From Myxococcales bacterium (GTDB lineage Bacteria > Myxococcota_A > Polyangia > Polyangiales > Polyangiaceae): a stretch of 38,274 nucleotides of DNA. The stretch spans positions 1 through 38,274 of the forward strand of contig JANXLV010000111.1 in NCBI GenBank assembly GCA_025355005.1. Reading direction: 5' to 3'. A model generated the notes under the pieces. That model searched no databases and was not told where the DNA came from. It saw only the letters and a program-made list of their open reading frames with translations. A program made the position numbers and the translations under genes. Below are positions 35,129 through 38,274 of the stretch, piece after piece (the first letter of the stretch is position 1; every line of letters starts with the position of its first letter).

Positions 35129-35887
35129 CTATTTCTTAGTCCGTCGCGTCCGCTTCTTGGGCTCTCCGAGCACTTCAACGGTGCCCGTTGCGAGGCGCGG
35201 AGCTTCTGGGGCCTCGAGTCGCCGAGGAGCGGGCGCGTGCACCGGTGGCTTGTTGCGCTCGTGGAGTCGCTTTGAGATGTCGTAGTGGGCGGGTCTGCAG
35301 ATGATGTGGCCGACGAGCATCCCTTCGAGCGGCGAGAGGAAGCTTTCCGTTCGGCACGCGTACTCGATGACGATTGCTGTGTCCGCCGTTGCAGCCACCA
35401 CCCGCGCACCATGTTCGAGCTCGCCAGCATCGCACGCGACAAGCACCGCTTGGATGCAGTACGCGACGCCGCCTCCGAAGATGCCGAACGACTCGTTGAC
35501 CCGCGTCCACTCGGATCGCCGCTCGGTGCCGTTGTACATCTCTTTGAACGGAAGGTGCGCGGAGACAACGGGAACCCCTAGCCCTCGGAGTTCGTCACGC
35601 ATGGGCGTAGGCACGCCTGCGCGAATCATCGGGCTCTCGGGGTTCGTTATGTCGGAGCGGTACGGACGTCCTGCGGGTGGTGTGACCGCAACCACACGAA
35701 GGTTCTTGTACCGCTCGAGCTTCAGATGCTCACGCGCGACGTAGTGCGGCCCATCCCCGTTCCCGGTGAAGATGACGAGTCGATCGATCCCTAGCTGGTG
35801 GCACGTCTCCACTGCTGCGTGCATGCAGTCACGCATATGGGTGCGGCCCTCGCCGGTGAAATACTGCGTCTGATGGCGGTCCGTCAT
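35129..35887 (-). CDS. Stand-alone protein resembling the pyruvate kinase C-terminal (alpha/beta) domain
   Basis: This 252-residue protein is the third gene of the cassette. Residues about 8-210 follow the pattern of the pyruvate kinase alpha/beta domain (Pfam PF02887 family) as found in free-standing archaeal and bacterial proteins: YFTGEGRTHM...AAVETCHQLGIDRLVIFTG, then NLRVVAVTPP, MRDELRGLGVPVVSA, SFGIFGGGVAYCIQAVLVAC, and a closing HIICRPAHYDISKR. The catalytic barrel of pyruvate kinase is absent. In pyruvate kinase this domain binds effectors, so a ligand-sensing or modified enzymatic role is inferred. A Lys/Arg-rich tail follows (GEPKKRTRRTKK). The start overlaps the TumE-like stop (ATGA), so translation is coupled. 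Confidence 0.75.
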   Translation of the reverse strand: MTDRHQTQYFTGEGRTHMRDCMHAAVETCHQLGIDRLVIFTGNGDGPHYVAREHLKLERYKNLRVVAVTPPAGRPYRSDITNPESPMIRAGVPTPMRDELRGLGVPVVSAHLPFKEMYNGTERRSEWTRVNESFGIFGGGVAYCIQAVLVACDAGELEHGARVVAATADTAIVIEYACRTESFLSPLEGMLVGHIICRPAHYDISKRLHERNKPPVHAPAPRRLEAPEAPRLATGTVEVLGEPKKRTRRTKK

Positions 35888-36411
35888 GGCGTCTTCTTTC
35901 TGGATCGGGATGGCCGGTGTTTTCGAGTCACAGGTTGCTTCTTGTCTTTGCGGAACGACGCGACCATCTCAATGAACCCTCGCGGATCGAGATCGGTAAC
36001 GTCAGGCTCGACGTCCGCGCACGGCACATGCGCGTCAGTGTTCGGCGGGATGTGAACGTGATGTTGGTGTGTCTTGTCGAGGTCGTATCGAAAGATCGTG
36101 TCGCGAGCGGCCGTGCCATAGTGCAGGGCGTAGTGGTAGAGGTCCCAATGGTCTCGCGTGAACCGTTGCGTCTTCGGATTCCAAAGCGGAGCCGATGCCT
36201 TTAAGGAGAAACTGACCTTGATGGCGATGCGATGGCCATCGTCCGTGAGGTAGTTCACGGCCTGGACGATCCCTTCGAGATGCGCCGACCCGTGAACGCG
36301 CAACGTCGGTCGATCCGCCTCGAACTCACCCGGCGCCAATGCGGAGATCGCTTCGACTAGGCCCGGGAAACACCGGTCCAAGTACGCTTTTTGAAGTTGG
36401 TCGAGAGCCAT
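35884..36411 (-). CDS. TumE-like (DUF6516-type) putative toxin component
   Basis: The protein has 175 residues from the ATG at 36411; an in-frame start at 36432 is possible. The centre and C-terminus, HWDLYHYALHYGTAARDTI followed by FRYDLDKTHQHHVHIPPN and a helix DPRGFIEMVASF, follow the TumE/DUF6516 pattern in which a Y-x-Y strand is followed by IFRYDNAPHH, a PHHKH-type motif and an E-rich end. TumE proteins are toxins of TumA/TumE systems; RNA targeting is suspected for relatives but unproven here. The tail is strongly basic (KHRPSRSRKKTP). It overlaps the upstream gene by at least 55 bp and the downstream gene by 4 bp. Assignment by eye only; remote homology is possible but not certain. 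Confidence 0.65.
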   Translation of the reverse strand: MALDQLQKAYLDRCFPGLVEAISALAPGEFEADRPTLRVHGSAHLEGIVQAVNYLTDDGHRIAIKVSFSLKASAPLWNPKTQRFTRDHWDLYHYALHYGTAARDTIFRYDLDKTHQHHVHIPPNTDAHVPCADVEPDVTDLDPRGFIEMVASFRKDKKQPVTRKHRPSRSRKKTP

Positions 36412-36815
36412 CCAGCGACGCGATTCCACCACCGCACAGCGGAAAAGAGAAGGGCCGCATCATCAGCGGCCCCTTTCACAGCTTCGTCGGTGGTTGGCGT
36501 TCGCGGCTGCGGCGTGTCCACCGGCAACTCGTCCCCTGCGCCATTGCCGTCCTTGTCGATCCAGTTCACGAAGCGAGCGTAGGTCGCATGCCAGTCACGA
36601 ACGAGCTCGTCCTCCACCAGTCGGTTCTCGTTGTCGAGCCGCAGGAGAGTCCGCCTGATGATGCCACCGCTTACCCCGAGGCGCAGAGCTAGCTTGAGCT
36701 CGATGGCTTCGAGTTCGTCCTGGGTCTTCTCGAAGGTGTCGAGGCAGTCGGTGGGAATGAGGTCGAACATGTCCAAGTCCTTAGACGGGTGAGCCTTGGA
36801 ATCCTTGATGGTCAT
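36357..36815 (-). CDS. Putative helix-turn-helix protein, first gene of the cassette (antitoxin-like position)
   Basis: This 152-residue protein starts at the ATG at 36815; an ATG at 36770 would shorten it by 15. Residues about 30-70, with ELEAIELKLALRLGVSGGII followed by RRTLLRLDNENRLVEDELV, look like a helix-turn-helix or winged-helix core. The middle is acidic and Pro-rich (DELPVDTPQPRTPTTDEAV). The C-terminus has ALLFSAVRWWNRVAGWL, an amphipathic aromatic helix. I do not recognise a family. Its place ahead of the TumE-like gene, with a long overlap, is where an antitoxin gene is expected. Upstream lies a 395-bp region with direct repeats and dyads that may be its operator. Confidence 0.6.
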   Translation of the reverse strand: MTIKDSKAHPSKDLDMFDLIPTDCLDTFEKTQDELEAIELKLALRLGVSGGIIRRTLLRLDNENRLVEDELVRDWHATYARFVNWIDKDGNGAGDELPVDTPQPRTPTTDEAVKGAADDAALLFSAVRWWNRVAGWLSTNFKKRTWTGVSRA

Positions 36816-37210
36816 GTCTGAGATGGCTGCAAGCGATGTACCTGTCGGGGCACGGCGGCTGCTGCCTCACGGAACGTAAGGCATCGCCGAACCGATGTCA
36901 AAGCCGCAACCGCGGGAAATTTGCGGTGATTCACGGAACATCGGAGCAGTTGGGGCGGCGACGCCACGGCGCCACATGCGCGCAAATAGAGCACCCTTCG
37001 ACCCTCAACCACCCGAGTGAATCTGACCACGGTGGACCGTTGGTGACCAAGCATCCGCGTTGACCACCCTTCTGGTCCGGCCGCCAACCCGCTTGAAATC
37101 GTTCCTAGGAACGATTTTCGTCAGCCCCCTCGTGGCCCCTCGGTGGCCGCAAGGCCGCCGCCAGCAACGGCCACCCACAGACGTCGACCGTACAAGCAAG
37201 AACGCCAGCG
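36816..37210. promoter_or_regulatory. Non-coding stretch upstream of the cassette with repeats and dyads
   Basis: No frame here has convincing protein character. It holds a direct repeat TCACGGAAC (36867-36875 and 36931-36939, 64 bp apart), a dyad ACCGC...GCGGT (36909-36913 and 36923-36927) and the perfect 22-bp palindrome at 37096-37117. The promoter of the leftward cassette should lie near 36830-36930. Confidence 0.45.
37096..37117. repeat. Perfect 22-bp palindrome
   Basis: The core ATCGTTCCTAGGAACGAT is flanked by AA and TT, giving a fully self-complementary 22-mer. It could be an operator, a terminator-like hairpin (TTTTCG follows on the plus strand) or a recombination site. CGTTCCTAG recurs at 38129-38137. 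Confidence 0.8.
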
Positions 37211-37629
37211 TCATCCGCTCGCGCTGCGCGCCCGACCACGGCCCAGCGTCCTTGAAGCCCGCAGTGATGAAGGACTCCGGCCGATGATGATGATCGCGTG
37301 CGTGCCGCCGTGTTGTGCACCCTCATGTCGCGCGACTGCGAGCAGCCTGCGCACCAGCGTCTTCCCGCCACCGCGGACCTCCAGCATGCTGAGGATGATC
37401 GGGAACATCGTGTCGAGATCGTCGACGTCCTTGATGCCCACGAGCGCTTCACGATCGGCCGGTAGACGTGCCTCCCGTCGGTGCGCATCGTCGCCGTCTC
37501 GCGATGCGTGAAGCCGAACTTGGAGAACGAAACCGCGATCCCCACCTCCTTGCGCGAGCGTCGAGGCATCCAAGGATGCTCGCAGGCCTCGCACCGGATG
37601 CTGCAGGCAGCCGCGTCCACGGAACGCAT
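37211..37629 (-). pseudogene. Probable frameshifted gene with N-terminal Cys-x2-Cys motif
   Basis: From the ATG at 37629 one frame reads convincingly for about 63 codons: CSIRCEACEHPWMPRRSRKE, then VGIAVSFSKFGFTHRETATM and RTDGRHVYRPIVK. After about 37445 that frame becomes low-quality (Arg/Ser-rich), while the neighbouring frame becomes protein-like: ALVGIKDVDDLDTMFPIIL, SMLEVRGGGKTLVRRLL, GTHAIIIIGR. The simplest reading is one gene with a one-base frameshift near 37441-37460; the stop at 37211 belongs to the second frame and its last 20 residues look spurious. The CxxCxHxW start resembles a small zinc site. Family unknown. It could also be a sequencing error or a decayed mobile-element gene. 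Confidence 0.4.
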
Positions 37630-37684
37630 CTTTCACTCGGCGACTGCGGGACTCCACTGCCCTCCGTTCGCGTATTGTTGCGGG

Positions 37685-37996
37685 ATGGATTCCAAGACGA
37701 CTGCGAAGCTAATTGCCACGCTCCTCGCGACCTCGGTGGACCGTTCGTCGCGTAAGGCGCCCCCGAAGCGGCCAACGGCACAGAACCGGGCCATTGCCCA
37801 GACGCTTCACCAACTTCTCGTGAAGCGAGGCGTTCCGACTGGTCTCGCCCAGGCCTTGAGTGATCGAGCCTCACCGATCCTCTGCGCGCAGACACATCGT
37901 GGCCGCAACAACTGCCCGTACTTTTGTCTTCGCGAATACCACACGACCGGACGCTGCAGAGACCACCTCCGACACACGTGGACGCTGCACTACTAG
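37685..37996 (+). CDS. Small Cys/His-containing hypothetical protein
   Basis: This 103-codon frame starts at the ATG at 37685. The N-terminal 60 residues are helical and basic (DSKTTAKLIATLLATSVDRS, NRAIAQTLHQLLVKRG). The C-terminus has clustered Cys and His: LCAQTHRGRNNCPYFCLREY and GRCRDHLRHTW, a possible zinc site. There is no clear ribosome binding site and no family match, so this may be a real accessory gene or chance. It is divergent from the frameshifted gene. Confidence 0.4.
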   Translation: MDSKTTAKLIATLLATSVDRSSRKAPPKRPTAQNRAIAQTLHQLLVKRGVPTGLAQALSDRASPILCAQTHRGRNNCPYFCLREYHTTGRCRDHLRHTWTLHY

Positions 37997-38274
37997 CGCA
38001 ACGGTGCAGCCGTGTCGCAGGCCTCTGCGTCCGATGACACTAGCATCGTGCGCCGACAATCACGTGGGGCGGACGAAGCGTGATTCCGGAGCGCGGCAGC
38101 GCCGTGGCGGGATGACGGTTTTGCAAACCGTTCCTAGCACTACTGCGGGATGTCGCGTGTGAGCGAGCGGCTCGTTCGGCGCCTGCGATGTAGCCCAGTG
38201 TCGTTTGTTTCTCACTGTGTCCTTCCATTCTATCGAGCGGGCCTTTCCATCGTGCAGATCGTGTCCATGGTGAG
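37997..38274. other. Right-edge non-coding stretch with one short hairpin
   Basis: I see no supported gene here. A perfect dyad ACGGTTT-TGC-AAACCGT lies at 38115-38131, followed by CCTAGC. The short open frames on both strands have no protein-like features. Confidence 0.4.

Noticed and set aside
36520..36560. EF-hand-like DKDGNGAGDE in the first cassette protein
   Set aside because: Only one loop, no flanking E and F helices of the right pattern, and it lies in an acidic, Pro-rich linker; probably chance.
36812..37087. 91-codon minus-strand open frame upstream of the cassette
   Set aside because: No ribosome binding site, no recognisable features and Arg/Val-rich composition; treated as non-coding.
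38111..38140. Hairpin ACGGTTT-TGC-AAACCGT resembling a tRNA anticodon arm (Cys- or Ala-like)
   Set aside because: No T arm (no GTTC-type loop), no D arm and no pairing acceptor stem nearby; not a tRNA, at most a remnant.

Overview
The window is high-GC, gene-dense bacterial chromosome. It carries many lipoproteins with Ala/Pro/Ser/Gly-rich linkers, an AgmX/PglI C-terminal-domain protein, a eukaryotic-type Ser/Thr kinase and a PP2C phosphatase, an NtrC-type sigma-54 activator and two complete histidine kinase/response regulator pairs. This mix fits a predatory or soil-dwelling Myxococcota (deltaproteobacterial) genome, perhaps of the Polyangia. That is an inference from gene content, not from a marker phylogeny.

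Layout. 1-655: 5' end of a minus-strand beta-helix-type lipoprotein cut by the window edge. 829-6362: plus-strand run of an iron-dependent alcohol dehydrogenase, an NtrC-family activator, a formylglycine-generating-enzyme-like lipoprotein and an AgmX/PglI-type protein, closed by a strong intrinsic terminator. 6489-6561: tRNA-Lys(CTT) with its own terminator. 6627-8542: minus-strand pair of a gluzincin-type lipoprotein and a small conserved protein. 8656-9954: purB. 9981-11288: minus-strand membrane protein and family 2 glycosyltransferase. 11420-13525: PhoB/PhoR-like pair. 13556-17869: minus-strand heavy-metal-type RND pump and lipoprotein adaptor, divergent from 18177-20824, an OmpR-type regulator, sensor kinase and translationally coupled membrane-anchored protein. 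The 301-bp gap between them holds two near-identical AT-rich direct repeats exactly 100 bp apart. This looks like an efflux operon with its sensory operon, although no outer-membrane factor is present.

20847-34978 holds envelope and signalling genes: a HEAT-repeat exported protein, a stand-alone penicillin-binding transpeptidase, a small single-span protein, a trypsin-fold/PDZ protein whose catalytic His and Ser are replaced, PP2C, an MFS exporter, an ECF-like sigma factor coupled to a single-span protein that is not a classical anti-sigma, an S41-like lipoprotein, a fatty-acid-hydroxylase-family membrane enzyme, a Ser/Thr kinase, a two-span protein and a double-zinc-ribbon protein.

35129-38274 looks accessory, with fewer recognisable genes and apparently lower GC. 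It holds a three-gene, overlapping minus-strand cassette: a helix-turn-helix-like protein, a TumE-toxin-like protein, and a stand-alone protein resembling the pyruvate-kinase C-terminal domain. Beyond it are a perfect 22-bp palindrome, a probable frameshifted gene and a small Cys/His-rich ORF. The cassette is my best candidate for an undescribed system. Its domain calls come from reading the sequence only, with no database search.
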